DNA of 64,000 bases, from contig NZ_CP095481.1 in the NCBI RefSeq assembly GCF_023023025.1, forward strand, positions 6,461,001-6,525,000, in the 5' to 3' direction. Origin of the DNA: Amycolatopsis sp. WQ 127309 (lineage in GTDB: Bacteria > Actinomycetota > Actinomycetes > Mycobacteriales > Pseudonocardiaceae). Position numbers and translations under genes: made by a program. This document shows positions 44,001-52,515 of this stretch, in pieces (the first letter of the stretch is position 1; the number at the start of each line of letters is the position of its first letter). Below the pieces are notes generated by a model. That model saw only the letters and a program-made list of their open reading frames with translations, did no database searches and was not told the DNA's origin.

Positions 44001-46537
44001 TGGAGCTGCTGGCGCCGGGGGAGCGACGGCGGCTGCTGGCCGCGCCGGACCCGGTGGACTTCGGCCCGTGGCGTGCGGTGCCGGACCAGGTCGCCCGTGT
44101 CGACGGCGTCGCGGTCGTGAGTGAAGACGGCGAACTCGGCTACGCGGAGCTGAACCGGCGCGCCAACCAGCTGGCGGGGTACCTCGGGATCGCGCGGGGC
44201 ACGCTGGTCGGCGTCTGCCTGCCGCGCGGGCCGGAACTGCTCGTCGCCCAGCTCGCCGTGCTGCGGGCCGGGGGCGCGTACGTGCCGCTCGACCCGGGTT
44301 ATCCGGCCGACCGGCTGGCGTACATGCTCGCCGACGCCGCCGCGCCGATCGTCATCACGACCACCTCGCTGGCCGCGCGGGTGGCCGGTACGGCCCGCGT
44401 GTTGTGCCTCGACACGGAATCCGCCGCCATCGCGGCTCAGCCGGTCGAAGCGCCGCCGGTCTCACTCAGCCCGCGCGACGCCGCGTACGTCATCTACACC
44501 TCCGGCTCGACGGGCAAGCCGAAGGGCGTGGTCCTCGACCACACCGGGCTGGCCCACCTTTGTGCCTGGTACCAAGGAGAATTCGGCGTCACGGCTGCCG
44601 ATCGCGGCGGGCACGTGGCCGCACTCGGGTTCGACGCCGCCGTCTTCGAGACCTGGCCGCTGCTCACCGCGGGCGCGTCGGTGCACCTGCCGGCGCAACG
44701 CGTGCTCGACGACACCGGCGCCCTCGCCGAGTGGCTCGCCGAGTCCGGGATCACCGTGGCGTTCCTGCCCACGCCCCGGCTGGAACTCATGCTCGACGAG
44801 CCCGGGTTCGCCGGCCCGGACCTGCGGGTCGTCGTCGCCGGGGGTGACCGGCTGCGGCGCCGTCCGTCGACCGGAGACGGCTTCCGGCTGGTCAACGGCT
44901 ACGGGCCGACCGAGTGCAGCGTGATGGCCACCGGCGGCGACGTCACGCCGGACGGCGACGGGCCGCCCGGCATCGGCGGGCCGGTGCCGAACACCCGGGT
45001 CTACGTCCTGGACCGGCGGCTGAACCCGGTGCCGGCCGGGGTGCCGGGGGAGCTGTACCTGGCCGGGGCCGGGCTCGCGCGCGGCTACCTCGGCCGCCCG
45101 GGCCTGACCGCGGGCGCGTTCGTCGCGGACCCGTTCGGCGGGCCGGGGGAGCGGATGTACCGCACCGGTGACGTCGTGCGGTGGCGGCGTGACGGCGGGC
45201 TCGACTTCCTCGGCCGGGCCGACCAGCAGGTCAAGGTGCGCGGGGTGCGGATCGAGCTGGGCGAGATCGACGCCGTGCTCGGCCGCTGCCCCGGCGTCCG
45301 GCAGGCGGTGACGGTGCTGCGTGACGACCGGCTCGTCGCGTACCTGGCCGCGGAGTCCGGCGTCTCGCCGAAGTCCCACGCCGAGGCGTTCCTGCCCGCG
45401 AACATGGTGCCGTCGGCGTTCGTCGTGCTGGACGACCTCCCGCTCACCCCGAACGGGAAGCTCGACCGGACGGCGCTGCCCGCCCCGGCCCGGGTCGTCG
45501 CGGCGGGCCGCGCGCCGCGGACGGCCCTGGAACGCGCGCTCTGCGGGCTGTTCACCGAGGTGCTCGACGTGCCCGAGGTGTCGGTCGACGACGGCTTCTT
45601 CGACCTCGGCGGCCACTCGCTGCTCGCCGGGCGGCTGATCAGCCTGATCCGCCGGGAACTGGGTGCGGAGCTGGGCATCCGGGTGCTGTTCGAGACCCCG
45701 ACCGTCGCCGGCCTGGCGCGGCGGCTGGGTACCGGCACGGCCACCGGCACCGATCGTGACGAGCTGGCCGTCCTGCTGCCGCTGCGTGCGGACGGCGCGG
45801 GGGCGCCGCTGTTCTGCGTCCACCCGGCGGCGGGCATCGGCTGGGTGTACTCGGGCCTGCTGGCGCACGTCGACCGGCCGGTGTACGCGCTGCAGTCGCG
45901 CGGCCTGACCCAGCCCGACCGCCGGCCGGGCACCGTCGACGAGCTGGTCAAGGACTACCTGGAGCAGATCCGCCGGGTGCGCCCGCGCGGGCCGTACCAC
46001 CTGCTGGGCTGGTCGTTCGGCGCACAGGTCGCGCACGCGATGGCCGCGCAGCTGCAGGCCCAGGGCGAGGAGGTCGGGCTGCTGGCGATGCTGGACGGCT
46101 ACCCGCCGTCGGGGGCCGCGCCGTCGGATGAGCCGCTCGCCGCGTTGCTGGGCTCGCTCGGCCACGACCTGTCCGCGCGGCCGGACTCGTCGCCGCTGGA
46201 GCTGCCGGAGTTCCGGTCGATCCTGCTCGCGGAGGGCAGCCCGCTGGCCGCGCTGGCGCCGGGAGCGGTGGACGCGTTGCCGGAGGTGTTCGCGCACAAC
46301 AGCACGCTCGCCCGGACGCACCGGCCGAGCGGGTTCGCCGGGGACGTCCTGTTCTTCCGCGCCACGGAAGGGAAACACGCCGGTTCGCCGTCGCCGTCGG
46401 CGTGGGAGCCGTACGTCGAGGGGCGGCTGGCGGTGCACGAGGTCGCGGCCCGCCACGGTGAGCTGATGCGGCCCGGATCGCTGGCCGGGATCGGCCCCGT
46501 CGTGGCGGCGCGGCTGGCCGAGGCAGACTGGTCGTGA
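35021..46537 (+). CDS. NRPS3: C-T-C-A-T-C-A-T-C-A-T-TE (A-less first module, termination)
   Basis: This 3,838-residue synthetase opens with C (1-420, HHIACDG near 125) joined directly to T (GGHSLLAT near 480) with no A domain. Three full modules follow: C (HHIAADG near 664), A (TSGSTGRPK near 1120), T near 1502; C (near 1670), A (near 2127), T near 2503; C (HHIVSDG near 2686), A (TSGSTGKPK near 3158), T near 3531. TE is about 3575-3838 with Ser in LLGWSFGA and His in ARHGELMRP. By-eye pockets are D-V-L-Y-F-G-L-V-D and D-V-W-H-F-G-F-V-E (both near the Ser clade, Ser being DVWHxSLxD) and D-A-F-F-V-G-G-V-M (hydrophobic, Val/Ile-like). The GTG at 35021 with AAGGGA upstream is preferred; GTG 35006 overlaps the exporter stop and is an alternative. 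The TGA lies inside palindrome copy 3. Confidence 0.95.
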   Translation: MRPLSFGQQRLWFLDQLEGPSATYNVPFPLRLRGRLDRRALRQAVDDVLGRHEVLRTVIPVDGGVPGQQVLSTVDTAGRLVFDVRSGDDLAEVIARPFDLAADLPLRVTLFELAPDDHILLLVLHHIACDGWSLGPLGRDLASAYTARLDGAAPDWEPLPVQYLDFGEWQREVLGTEDDPDSLLSAQLAYWTERLAGIPERMVLPAHRTGGTTGAAGLVEVDIPADLHARLVAVTRAARCTPFMGLQAALAALLHRWGAGDDIVLGTPVAGRGEEALEDLVGFFVNTLVLRTDLSGDPSFAELLDRVRDTGLDAYAHQDVPFDRLVDRLGAGRSAHPLFQVMVVLQHDDGTALTLPGLDVQPVPLDLATAKLDLSVVFAEHADGVSCQFEYAVDLFDKSTVDEMADMLVRLLDLALAEPDRPLGMLDLARVDAVAQEAAPEIAPVTFRSARTAREEILCALFADVLGLDSVGLDDGFFALGGHSLLATQLISRIRTALSAELGVRALFRAPTVAGILATLDAQAPGPVRPALTPRPRPDRVPLSSAQRRLWFLAGIEGQDRAYNIPLTLGLTGPVDVAALAAACRDVVTRHETLRTVFPVENGEPWQHVLPPGEVLEVVDCAPNEPAVLAEAAGSAAFDLAHEIPLRARLFRAGDESVLVLCLHHIAADGWSTGPLMTDLATAYTARLTGRPPTWPPLPVQYADYALWQADLLGDEADPDSLAARQLGYWTETLTGLPDELALPADRPRPAIPSYCKDVVSADVDAATHAALKALGRDNQATLFMVVQAAFALLLTRLGAGADVPIGTPVAGRGEEALDDLVGFFVNTLVLRTDTSGAPTFRELLTRVRDADLGAFAHQDLPFERVVEELNPPRLLARHPLFQVLLSFLGSETSGDGWTLPGLTVTAGDTVSGTAKFDLGLTVEDRRAGLGCSLEFATDRFDRATAQDIVDRLVRLLQMAAANPESRVDSADLLSDVDHRRLGKWNDTAAPVPAATLPELFARQVARTPDVTAVVFEGDSLTYAEFDARVNRLARALSGRGVRPGDVVAVQLPRSIDLVVAVYAVHRAGAAYLPVDPGYPADRVAFMLADARPALVLTPGTDLDGDGPLPVVTPDHPAYVIYTSGSTGRPKGVLMSHAGIANHLAWMQAEHPLTGGDRVLQKTPSSFDVSVLEFFRPLLAGATLVVARPDGHRDPAYLLDTIRAERISVLYVVPGILDGILGLSEEDCPALRQVFCGGEVLTAALAERCAATLTAELINLYGPTEVAVDATAHAVGAGPVTIGAPVWNTRAYVLDGRLSPVPPGVPGELYLAGAQLADGYLHRGGLTSDRFLADPFGGPGARMYRTGDLVRWTAGGELDYLGRTDEQVKLRGLRVEPGEIAAVAAEHPGVREAAVVLREDRPGDQRLVAYVVGDADPDALRDHVAAFVPRHLVPSAFVTLAELPRTPNGKLDRNALPVPDLVTGAAREPRDAREEILCGLFADVLGVERVGIDDGFFDLGGHSLLATKLVSRIRAAFGAEIGIGDLFDAPTVATLAPRLSTADAARPALRPLSRTELMPLSPAQQRLWFILQFGDDTGAYDMPLALRLRGELDRDALSAALGDVVERHEVLRTIFPSVDGEPHQVVLDGWRPALTAPEARPFDLTCEPPFRASLVADAPDDHVLLLTLHHIAADGWSMGPLVDDLTEAYTARRDGHAPEWSPLPVQYGDYTLWQRDLLGDADDPASLLAAQLAYWREQLAGIPDELPLPSDRPRPAVASHRGDSVPVEIGAGLSDRLRALAGSAQVTLFMVLQAALATVLTRSGAGEDVPIGTAIAGRTDEALDGLIGFFVNTLVLRTDASGAPSFRDLLGRVRETDLAAYARQDVPFERLVHELNPARSLARHPLFQVFLVLQNTGDADLSLPGLDVASEVLDSDAVKFDLGLNLAEHTGGITGSLSFAADLFDHATAHALADRLVRLLSVVVAEPDTPVDRIDLLSDVDRRSLAEWTATEAPLSSETLPELFSQQVSRTPDATAVVFESVSLTYAELDDRIENLARALSGHGVRPGDVVAVQLPRSLDLVVAVHAVHRAGAAYLPVDPGYPAERIAFLLDDARPSLVLTEETRLTGDGPLPAITASHPAYVIYTSGSTGRPKGVLMPHAGIVNHLAWMQADYPLGPGERVLQKTPSGFDVSVWELFWPLLTGATLVVARPDGHRDPAYLRDVIRAENVTVAHFVPAMLEAFLSEPGSGETPLRQIFCGGEALTPALAERCAATLSARLSNFYGPTEFAVEASHHPFTSGESTVPIGRPVWNTRAYVLDGRLAPVPPGVPGELWLAGIQLADGYLHRPGLTAERFVPDPSTPGARMYRTGDLVRWTHAGELEYFGRTDDQVKLRGQRLELGEVAGAAARHPGVTQAVAVVREDVPGDRRLVLYHTGDATGVRNHLATVLPEFMVPAAVVALPEFPLTPNGKIDRRALPVPDAEAGSYRAPRDPAEEILCGLYAELLGAGRVGIDDGFFDLGGHSLLATRLISRARTALGVELGIRDLFQAPTVAGLAARIDHGRPVRPALRPRPLPDRIPLSHAQHRLWFLNQLHGRDAGYAVVCALRLTGQLDRGALAGALTDVTGRHESLRTIFPELDGSPCQQILDVSEVPLDVRTIDGSDLPEALDAAAAATFDLTTDRPFRPELLALGADDHVLVLVQHHIVSDGWSMGPLVRDLSAAYTARCAGKSPKWTPLPVQYRDYAQWQHDVLGDPDDDSSILGAELAYWRERLAGLPEELALPADRQRPAVAEHHGDSVPVEIGAELHNGLRELARDGGVTLFMVLQAAFAVLLSRLGAGDDIPIGTPVAGRTDEALDDLVGFFVNTLVLRVDTAGEPTFRELLARVRETDLGAFAHQDVPFERLVHELNPARSLARHPLFQVLFVLQNADDADLELPGLHVSGEPVAVRTAAFDLALSLHELDPGRASGIGGGLTYRTDLFDRSTVDGIAARLVRLLTAAVASPDTPIGGLELLAPGERRRLLAAPDPVDFGPWRAVPDQVARVDGVAVVSEDGELGYAELNRRANQLAGYLGIARGTLVGVCLPRGPELLVAQLAVLRAGGAYVPLDPGYPADRLAYMLADAAAPIVITTTSLAARVAGTARVLCLDTESAAIAAQPVEAPPVSLSPRDAAYVIYTSGSTGKPKGVVLDHTGLAHLCAWYQGEFGVTAADRGGHVAALGFDAAVFETWPLLTAGASVHLPAQRVLDDTGALAEWLAESGITVAFLPTPRLELMLDEPGFAGPDLRVVVAGGDRLRRRPSTGDGFRLVNGYGPTECSVMATGGDVTPDGDGPPGIGGPVPNTRVYVLDRRLNPVPAGVPGELYLAGAGLARGYLGRPGLTAGAFVADPFGGPGERMYRTGDVVRWRRDGGLDFLGRADQQVKVRGVRIELGEIDAVLGRCPGVRQAVTVLRDDRLVAYLAAESGVSPKSHAEAFLPANMVPSAFVVLDDLPLTPNGKLDRTALPAPARVVAAGRAPRTALERALCGLFTEVLDVPEVSVDDGFFDLGGHSLLAGRLISLIRRELGAELGIRVLFETPTVAGLARRLGTGTATGTDRDELAVLLPLRADGAGAPLFCVHPAAGIGWVYSGLLAHVDRPVYALQSRGLTQPDRRPGTVDELVKDYLEQIRRVRPRGPYHLLGWSFGAQVAHAMAAQLQAQGEEVGLLAMLDGYPPSGAAPSDEPLAALLGSLGHDLSARPDSSPLELPEFRSILLAEGSPLAALAPGAVDALPEVFAHNSTLARTHRPSGFAGDVLFFRATEGKHAGSPSPSAWEPYVEGRLAVHEVAARHGELMRPGSLAGIGPVVAARLAEADWS

Positions 46538-46579
46538 GTGGTTAGGGCGGTTTCAACCGCCCTAACCACTCACGACCAG
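46528..46579. repeat. Intergenic palindrome, GTCGTGAGTGGT family, copy 3
   Basis: This is a perfect 25-base inverted repeat (46528-46552 against 46555-46579) with only two bases between the arms. The NRPS3 stop codon (46535-46537) is inside the left arm. It lies between convergent genes (NRPS3 and the XRE regulator) and should end transcription from NRPS3. The core ends match the other copies; the centre (TTAGGGCGGTT) is specific. Confidence 0.92.
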
Positions 46580-46612
46580 CCGCGGCAGACCCGGCAACCG
46601 CGGCGGCCCCCG

Positions 46613-47884
46613 TCAGACCGCTAGGCGGTGGTCCAGGCCCAGGGCGTTCACCAGGTCCAGGGTGCGGAACCGGGTGCGGTCCGGGCCGGCCGGGCGGATC
46701 AGGCCGTGCTGGACCAGGCGGCGGACGAACCGGGCGCCGGCCGCGGCCGGGATTCCCGTCAGGCCCGCGACGTCGACCACCGACCAGCCCGCGTCGAGGC
46801 CCGTGAGGCGGGCCAGGAGGGACACCTCGGCCGCGTCCAGGCCGCGGACCGCCGAGTCGAGGGTGTCGCGGAGGCCCGGCAGGTGGTCCGCGGTCAGGGC
46901 GAACGGGTCGGTCCGGACGTGCTCCAGCACGGCCGCCGGCTCGTAGACCAGGAACCAGCAGGCGGCCGCCTCGAGTGCGGCCGGGATGCCGTCGAGACGG
47001 CGGCAGAGCGCGGCGACGTCCGCGGCCGTCGTCCGGTCGAGGGTGAACCCCGGCCGGACCTGGCGGACTTCGCGGACCAGCAGCCGGACCGACGGCACCG
47101 CCGCCAGCGCGACCGGGTCGTCGGTGCCGGGCTCGGGGACGGCGAGCGGCGTCAGCGGGAAGACCCGCTCGCCCGGCAGGCCGAACGGCGCCGGGGCGGT
47201 GGCGAGGACCCGCAGCCCGCGGCATTCGCGCAGCAGGACGGCCAGATCGTCCAGCCGGACGCGGTCCGGTTCGTGGCCGTCGAGGACCAGCAGGGCCGGA
47301 CGGTCGCCGATGAGCACGGCGAGGTCGCCGGGCCCGCCGGTTCTCAGCAGCGGGTTCCGCTCGGACGACCACAGCACGAGGACGCCGCCGGATTCGTGCA
47401 CGCCGCCCGCGACCTCCTGGGCCAGCCGGCTCTTGCCGACGCCGCCCAGCCCGGTGATGGTCACCAGCCGGTGGCTGCCCGCGGCCAGGAGCTCGTGGAC
47501 GGCGGCGACCTCTTCATCACGGCCGAGCAGCGCGTCCAGTGGCGTGGGCGGTGGTGCCGGGTCGGCGCACCGGAGCCGCAGGTCGCCGGCCGCGACGTGG
47601 TAGCCCGCCGCCTCGAAGTCGGCGCGTTCACGGCCCCGCAGGCCGAGGCCGTCGGCGATCAGCCGCACGGTGTCCCGGCGCGGCCGGTGCGCCCGCCCGG
47701 ACTCGAGATCGCGGATGGCGCGAATGCTCACCGTGGACAGGTCCGCCAATTGACGCTGGGTGGCACCGCGTTTTGTGCGATGCGCCTTCAGCAGTTCACC
47801 GAATTTCCGCTGCACGAATCGTCCGTTCCTGTCAGCGCCGTTCCCGATCACGGGGCCCGGCTGTCCGGATGCGGTTTCCACCAT
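46613..47884 (-). CDS. XRE-type HTH regulator with P-loop NB-ARC-like domain
   Basis: This 423-residue regulator has an N-terminal Cro/CI helix-turn-helix (about 27-90, GATQRQLADLSTVSIRAIRDLE) followed by a STAND-type ATPase: Walker A GLGGVGKSR near 146 and Walker B-like ALLVLDG near 200. A winged-helix remnant and C-terminal helices follow, but there are no TPR repeats. Such proteins are common regulators next to actinomycete biosynthetic genes. The ATG at 47884 is used; a GTG at 47815 (VQRKFGELL) lies closer to the usual family start and is possible. It is divergent from the DTPW-repeat peptide gene and convergent with NRPS3, so it may control either. Confidence 0.82.
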   Translation of the reverse strand: MVETASGQPGPVIGNGADRNGRFVQRKFGELLKAHRTKRGATQRQLADLSTVSIRAIRDLESGRAHRPRRDTVRLIADGLGLRGRERADFEAAGYHVAAGDLRLRCADPAPPPTPLDALLGRDEEVAAVHELLAAGSHRLVTITGLGGVGKSRLAQEVAGGVHESGGVLVLWSSERNPLLRTGGPGDLAVLIGDRPALLVLDGHEPDRVRLDDLAVLLRECRGLRVLATAPAPFGLPGERVFPLTPLAVPEPGTDDPVALAAVPSVRLLVREVRQVRPGFTLDRTTAADVAALCRRLDGIPAALEAAACWFLVYEPAAVLEHVRTDPFALTADHLPGLRDTLDSAVRGLDAAEVSLLARLTGLDAGWSVVDVAGLTGIPAAAGARFVRRLVQHGLIRPAGPDRTRFRTLDLVNALGLDHRLAV

Positions 47885-47940
47885 GGGACGAGCATCGTGA
47901 GCACGGCTATCCCGGCGGTATCACGGAGCCACTGCGGGGG

Positions 47941-47959
47941 CGATAACCCGGACGATAAC
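47941..47959. promoter_or_regulatory. CGATAAC direct repeat between regulator and DTPW peptide
   Basis: CGATAAC is present at 47941-47947 and 47953-47959, 12 bases apart, in the 180-base divergent space between the XRE regulator and the small peptide gene. A further CGATA lies at 47976. This relatively AT-rich patch could hold promoter or operator sequences for either side. Confidence 0.3.
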
Positions 47960-48064
47960 GACTGTGACACCCACGCGATAGCGGCGCGATGCCGGGCTTT
48001 CCTAACGTCGGTGGGGCAGGTAGCGCAGAAATTCATCAGCTCACGAACGAAAAGAGAGACGACG

Positions 48065-48295
48065 GTGCGTATTCTTCCGGCCCTCACCGCGATCGCCGCG
48101 GCGGTTCTCCTCCCGGTCCTCGCCGCCACGACGGCCCAGGCGGCGCCCGCGGACACCCCGTGGACGGCGACGGCCACCGACACGCCGTGGGGCACCGGCC
48201 CGGCCGACACCCCCTGGGCGGCGCCGTCGGACACCCCGTGGACCGGCACCGGCGACACGCCCTGGACCGGCACCGCGTCCGACACCCCGTGGTGA
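48065..48295 (+). CDS. Small secreted peptide with six DTPW repeats
   Basis: This 76-residue protein begins GTG and has a clear Sec signal peptide: MRILPALTAI, then a hydrophobic stretch ending TTAQAA (cleavage likely at 26/27). The mature part of about 50 residues contains the tetrapeptide DTPW six times, at residues 30, 39, 48, 56, 64 and 73, spaced by 8 or 9 residues and separated by Thr, Ala, Gly, Ser and Pro. The last residue is the Trp of the sixth repeat. There is no Cys or Lys. I do not recognise the family. The ribosome site is weak (GAGAG). The position between two P-loop regulators suggests a signal, a precursor peptide or a surface peptide; none of these is proven. Confidence 0.72.
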   Translation: MRILPALTAIAAAVLLPVLAATTAQAAPADTPWTATATDTPWGTGPADTPWAAPSDTPWTGTGDTPWTGTASDTPW

Positions 48296-48317
48296 CCCGG
48301 CCGGCGCCGCCTACGCC

Positions 48318-48361
48318 GTCGTGAGTGGTAAGCCGGGTTAGAACCGCCCTGAACTCACGAC
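48318..48361. repeat. Intergenic palindrome, GTCGTGAGTGGT family, copy 4 (degenerate)
   Basis: The left end GTCGTGAGTGGTA is intact, while the right end reads ACTCACGAC; the outer stem is 9 bases and the inner part pairs poorly. It lies 22 bases after the DTPW peptide stop, between convergent genes. It looks like a decayed member of the same family as copies 1-3. Confidence 0.7.
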
Positions 48362-48393
48362 AACCGGCACCGCGCACAAGCCGGGCGACTCGG

Positions 48394-51243
48394 TCACCCA
48401 GGCAGCGCCTGCAATGCCGCGAGGTCGGCGCGCACCCCGTCATCCGGCGCGCCACCGGTGATCCGCTCGTGCAGCTCCAGCGCCTCCACCAGCAGCCGTT
48501 CCGCCGTGTCGCGGCGGCCCAGCTGCGCGTGGACCAGGCCCAGCCGGTGCAGGATGCGCGCCTCGCCCGCGAGATCGCGGGCCGCGCGGGCCCGGGTCAG
48601 CAGCTCCGTCAGCACCTCGGCGGCCTCCTCGTGCCGGCCCTGGCGCATCATCAGCCCGCTCAGCCGGTACCGCAGCTGGACCTCGACGCGCGGTGTCCCC
48701 GTCCGCTCGCAGATCCGCAGCGCTTCGGCCAGGTACGTCCCGGCCCGGTCCTCGTCGCCCGCGTCCAGCTCGGTCTGCGCGAGCCGGCCGAGCACGTAGG
48801 CCTCGCCGACCGGGTCCCCGGCCACCCGGAACTCGATGAGCGCCCGCTCGAACCGCGCCTGCGGGTCCGCGCCGCGGGCCTCGTCGACCAAGGCCAGGTT
48901 GCGGTGCGCCATCGCCTTGCCGTGGGCGTCGCCGAGGTCTTCGAACGTCGCGAGCGCGCGGGCGAGCGGCTCGGCCGCGGCGTCCGGGTGCGCGCGGCTC
49001 AGGTGCAGGGAACCCAGTGAGCACAGCAAAGCCGCTTCGCCACGGCGGTCGGCCGCCGCGCGGACGGCGGTCAGGGCCTGCCGGTGCGTGCGCTCCCAGT
49101 CGTCGAAGTAGCACCGGTTCTCGAACAGCGCGACCATCGTGACGGCGAGGTCCCAGGCGTGCTCGGCCAGCCCCGCCTCGGCGGCCAGCGCGACGATCGA
49201 GCACAGGTTGTCCTGTTCGTCCTCGAACCACACCAGCGGGTCCGCCAGGATCCGGTCGACGGCGCCGTCGGGCGGCCGCAGCCGCGGCGCCGAGCCGTGC
49301 AGCACGGTGAAGTCGCCGCCGTAGATCCGGTGGTGCGCCTCGCACGCCAGGCCCAGCCAGCCGCTCGCGACGCGGGCGAGCGCCGCCCGGCGGCCGCTCG
49401 CCTGCTCGTGCTCGTCGAGCTGCTCGCGGGCGAACAGCCGGATGAGGTCGTGGAAGCGGTAGCGCGGGCTGCCGTCCCGCTCGACCGCCGAGATCTCCAG
49501 CATCTGCGCGTCGACGAGCCGTTCGAGCAGGTCGGCGGCCTGCAGCGGGTCGACCTCCAGCAGCGCCGCGGCCACCCACACCGGGAAGCTGAGCCGGTCC
49601 AGGGCGCTGAGCAGCCGCAGCAGGCGCCGGGCGTCGGCGGCCAGTCCGTCGTAGGTCAGCGCGAGGCTGGCCCGCACCATCAGCTCGCCGTGCGCGAGCT
49701 CGTCGAGCCGGCGGCGTTCGTCGGACAGCCGTTCCAGCATCCACGCGAGCGACCAGCTCGGCCGCGCGGCGAGCCGGGCGGCGACGATCCGCAGCGCCAG
49801 CGGCAGCCCGCCGACGAGCCGGACCAGCGCGGCGACGGCGGCCGGCTCGGCGGCCACCCGCTCCGCCCCGATCATCATGGCGAGCATCCCGGTCGCCTGG
49901 TCCGGATCGAGCACGTCGACGTCCAGGACGCCGGCGCCGGCCAGCCCGGTGAGCCGGACGCGGCTGGTCACCAGCACGACGCAGCTGGCCGTGCCCGGCA
50001 GCAGGTCGCGGACCTGGCGCTCCGACCCGGCGTCGTCGAGCACCACGAGCATCCGCTTGCCCGCCAGCCGGTGCCGGTACATCTCCGCGCGTTCGTCGAC
50101 CGAGCCGGGCACCGCCGGGCCGGGGACGCCGAGGGCGCGCAGGAACCGGCCGAGCACGTCGAGCGGGTCGGCCGGGTGGGCGCGGGTCCCGCCGAGGTCG
50201 CAGTAGAGCTGGCCGTCGGGGCAGTGGTCGTCGGCGATCCGGTGCGCGATGTGCACCGCGAGCGCGGTCTTGCCGACGCCGGGCTTGCCCGCCAGCACCA
50301 CCACCGGGGTCGCGCGGCGGCCCGGGTGGCCGAGCAGCAGCTGTTCGGTCTGCTCGATGAGCGCGTCACGGGCCGTGAAGTCGGCGATGTCGGTCGGCAG
50401 CTGGAACGGCGCCACCGGCGGGTGCGCCGGGGCCGCGGGCGCCTCGGGTGCCGGGCTCCGGCGCAGCCCGGCGTCGTCGGCCAGGATCGCGGACTCCAGC
50501 CGGCGCAGCTCGTCCCCGGGCTCGAGGCCCAGCTGGTCGACGAGCAGTTCGCGGCCGACGCGGTAGGTCTCCAGCGCCTCGGCCTGGCGCCCGGCCCGGA
50601 AGAGCGCGAGCATCAGCCGGCCGCGCAGCCGTTCGCGCAGCGGGTTCGCCGTCACCTGGCTGGCCAGCTCGCCGATCAGCTGGTGGTGCCGGCCGAGCCG
50701 CAGCCCCAGGTCGAAGTGGGCTTCGAGGGCGTTGAGGCGCTGCTCCTCGAGGTGGCTGGCCTTGGCCTCGAGCAGCCGGCTGCCGGTGCCGCTCAGCGCG
50801 GGGCCGCGCCACAGCGCGAGCGCCGCGTCGAGCAGCCGGGACGCGTCTTCGAGCGCGCCCGCGCGGGTCTGCTCGGCGGCGGCGGAGACCAGGTCGGCGA
50901 ACGTCCGGGCGTCGAGCTGCCCGTCGGCCACCAGCAGTTCGTACCCGGGGCCGCGGGTGACGAGCGTGTCGGGACCGACGGCGTCGGCCAGCGCGCGCCG
51001 CAGCCGGGAGACGCAGATCTGGACCTGCGTCCGCGCCGTCGCCGGGGGATCGTCGTACCAGATGGCCTCGATGAGCTGGTCCAGGCTCACCACGCGGTTC
51101 GCGTCGACCAGCAGCGTGGCGAGCACGGTCTGCTGGCGGCCGGGCGGGATGCGGAGCTCGCCACCGGCGACGTCCCGGATCTCCAGGGGGCCGAGGATCC
51201 GGTAGACGGGCTGCTCGCCGGACGGCACGCTCGTCGAACTCAC
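48394..51243 (-). CDS. SARP/AfsR-type large transcriptional regulator
   Basis: This 949-residue regulator has an OmpR-like winged helix (about 15-100, YRILGPLEIRD to LVTRGPGYEL), a bacterial transcriptional activation domain (about 105-255, ARTFADLVSAA to ELRRLESAILA), an NB-ARC ATPase (about 285-560; Walker A GKPGVGKTALA, MLVVLDDAG, GGLPLALRIVAARL) and C-terminal TPR-like helices (about 660-945). AfsR-type SARPs activate antibiotic clusters. The start is taken at GTG 51243 because GAGG lies 6 bases upstream; an in-frame TTG 12 bases further upstream is possible. It is the best candidate for the activator of the NRPS locus. Confidence 0.92.
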   Translation of the reverse strand: MSSTSVPSGEQPVYRILGPLEIRDVAGGELRIPPGRQQTVLATLLVDANRVVSLDQLIEAIWYDDPPATARTQVQICVSRLRRALADAVGPDTLVTRGPGYELLVADGQLDARTFADLVSAAAEQTRAGALEDASRLLDAALALWRGPALSGTGSRLLEAKASHLEEQRLNALEAHFDLGLRLGRHHQLIGELASQVTANPLRERLRGRLMLALFRAGRQAEALETYRVGRELLVDQLGLEPGDELRRLESAILADDAGLRRSPAPEAPAAPAHPPVAPFQLPTDIADFTARDALIEQTEQLLLGHPGRRATPVVVLAGKPGVGKTALAVHIAHRIADDHCPDGQLYCDLGGTRAHPADPLDVLGRFLRALGVPGPAVPGSVDERAEMYRHRLAGKRMLVVLDDAGSERQVRDLLPGTASCVVLVTSRVRLTGLAGAGVLDVDVLDPDQATGMLAMMIGAERVAAEPAAVAALVRLVGGLPLALRIVAARLAARPSWSLAWMLERLSDERRRLDELAHGELMVRASLALTYDGLAADARRLLRLLSALDRLSFPVWVAAALLEVDPLQAADLLERLVDAQMLEISAVERDGSPRYRFHDLIRLFAREQLDEHEQASGRRAALARVASGWLGLACEAHHRIYGGDFTVLHGSAPRLRPPDGAVDRILADPLVWFEDEQDNLCSIVALAAEAGLAEHAWDLAVTMVALFENRCYFDDWERTHRQALTAVRAAADRRGEAALLCSLGSLHLSRAHPDAAAEPLARALATFEDLGDAHGKAMAHRNLALVDEARGADPQARFERALIEFRVAGDPVGEAYVLGRLAQTELDAGDEDRAGTYLAEALRICERTGTPRVEVQLRYRLSGLMMRQGRHEEAAEVLTELLTRARAARDLAGEARILHRLGLVHAQLGRRDTAERLLVEALELHERITGGAPDDGVRADLAALQALPG

Positions 51244-51294
51244 ACTGTTCCTCAATGACTGTTCCGTGGCCGGGGAGGGCCGGGCTTCCCCGCC

Positions 51295-51705
51295 TCACCC
51301 GACCGCTCGTGAATTTCCCCCGGAACGGAAGTCTGTCTTCTGGACCGTGATAAGCCCATAGTCCGAAAGCGTGAAGCTGTCGACGAAGGCGGTATTTGTA
51401 CGCCCACCGTTCGGCCCAGTCGTGGTTATGTCGCCGACCGTCACCACCTCACCGTGCGTCACCGTCACTCTGTGCAGGGTGTGCCGCCGTCCGGGTCGGG
51501 CCGCGCGGAATCTTTCGATGGCGCAGCGACCCCGTAACGGCGCTATTCCTGGATAGTGCAAAACGGCGTCGGTGGTGAAAAGGGAACCGTATCCGTCGAT
51601 GTCCCCGATATCGAGGTAGTGGTAGCTGAGCCGCACGTGGTCGATTCCGAGTGCGACGGCGCCGGCACTCGGCCGGGCGTGTTCCCCTGCTCCCGCAGGC
51701 GCCAT
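51295..51705 (-). CDS. SnoaL/NTF2-like small protein
   Basis: This 136-residue single-domain protein has the SnoaL-like NTF2 fold: HVRLSYHYLDIGDIDGYGSLFTTDAVLHYPG, the helix and DxF core typical of the family, then RGRCAIERFRAA and beta strands. Members are cyclases, isomerases or non-catalytic binding proteins. No catalytic residues can be assigned. The ATG has GGAGGGA 8 bases upstream. It reads in the same direction as the SARP gene 51 bases downstream and may be co-transcribed with it. Confidence 0.75.
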   Translation of the reverse strand: MAPAGAGEHARPSAGAVALGIDHVRLSYHYLDIGDIDGYGSLFTTDAVLHYPGIAPLRGRCAIERFRAARPGRRHTLHRVTVTHGEVVTVGDITTTGPNGGRTNTAFVDSFTLSDYGLITVQKTDFRSGGNSRAVG

Positions 51706-51834
51706 TTCGGCGTCCCTCCACTGAGTCGTCCCGGGGTCGGCCCGCGACCGGGGCCGGCGGGTGCGCCCAGTCTGGCCGGGCCGGCTTGCGGGCCGCTATC
51801 CGCGGGCTATCCCGCCGATCGTTGCAACCGGCCC

Positions 51835-51885
51835 TATTGACACATATGGCAGTCTTTTTCCAACTATACGGACAACGTGTCAATA
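51835..51885. promoter_or_regulatory. TATTGACAC/GTGTCAATA inverted repeat in an AT-rich space
   Basis: A perfect 9-base inverted repeat, TATTGACAC (51835-51843) and GTGTCAATA (51877-51885), flanks 33 bases that are unusually AT-rich for this DNA. Each arm contains TTGACA in an outward or inward orientation, so the region may hold divergent promoters or an operator for the SnoaL gene and the nuclease remnant. Confidence 0.35.
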
Positions 51886-51935
51886 CTCGCCCCGGGCCAG
51901 GTCCGGGCGGGTTTCTCTGGGGAGAGGAACCGTCC

Positions 51936-52515
51936 ATGCGCACACCCCGCCGTATCCGGGCATCATCAGCACCACCACGAAACTGACCTACGACGAGGTG
52001 TGGGACGGGATCAAGGCCGCCGACGAGGACCCCGCGAACCCGGCGAACGTCATCCTCATCTACAGCGGCCGTTCCCAGGCGAAGACCGCGAACGGCGGCG
52101 ACCCGGACCAGTGGAACCGGGAGCACGTCTGGGCGAAGTCCCACGGCGACTTCGGCACGGCCACCGGCCCGGGCACCGACCTGCACCACCTGCGCGCCGA
52201 AGACGTCTCGGTCAACGCCGAGCGGGGCAACAAGGACTTCGACGACGGCGGCGCCCCGGTCGCCGAGGCCCCGGACAGCCGCACCGACGAGGACTCCTTC
52301 GAGCCGCGCGACGCCCGGATCTGGAACCCGACGACAGCGTCGACAACGGCTCGGCGCCGAACATCGGGCGGCTCTCGGTCTTGCTGGCCTGGAACGCCCA
52401 GGACCCGCCGGACGCCGCCGAGCAGCACCGCAACCAGGTGATCTACGACCGGTTCCAGCACAATCGCAACCCGTTCATCGACCACCCGGAGTGGGCGGAC
52501 TCGATCTACGGTTAG
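51936..52515 (+). pseudogene. Decayed secreted endonuclease I-type nuclease
   Basis: An ATG with a GGAGAGG site at 51936 starts MRTPRRIR, then the frame changes. From about 51955 another frame reads GIISTTTKLTYDEVWDGIKA, WNREHVWAKSHGDFG (the His-Asn catalytic region) and TDLHHLRAEDVSVN. At about 52325 the frame changes again and continues as DDSVDNGSAPNIGRLSVLL, then NPFIDHPEWADSIYG to the stop at 52515. Compared with family members, the signal peptide with about 30 following residues is missing, and so is about 20-25 residues between FEPRDA and NDSVDNG. Two deletions with frameshifts make a working enzyme unlikely. Sequencing error is possible but would not explain the missing segments. Confidence 0.82.

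Noticed and set aside
21847..46537. Cluster as a calcium-dependent lipopeptide (friulimicin type)
   Set aside because: Glutamate mutase fits, but there is no starter C domain, acyl-ligase or acyl carrier for a fatty acid, and the Asp-x-Asp-Gly module pattern is not seen.
21847..46537. Cluster as a glycopeptide (vancomycin type)
   Set aside because: There is no X domain, no cross-linking P450 set, no hydroxyphenylglycine genes and no epimerase domains.
48318..48361. Palindrome copies as tRNA or structured RNA genes
   Set aside because: They are simple hairpins with no tRNA arms or conserved loops; a terminator or dispersed-repeat role fits better.
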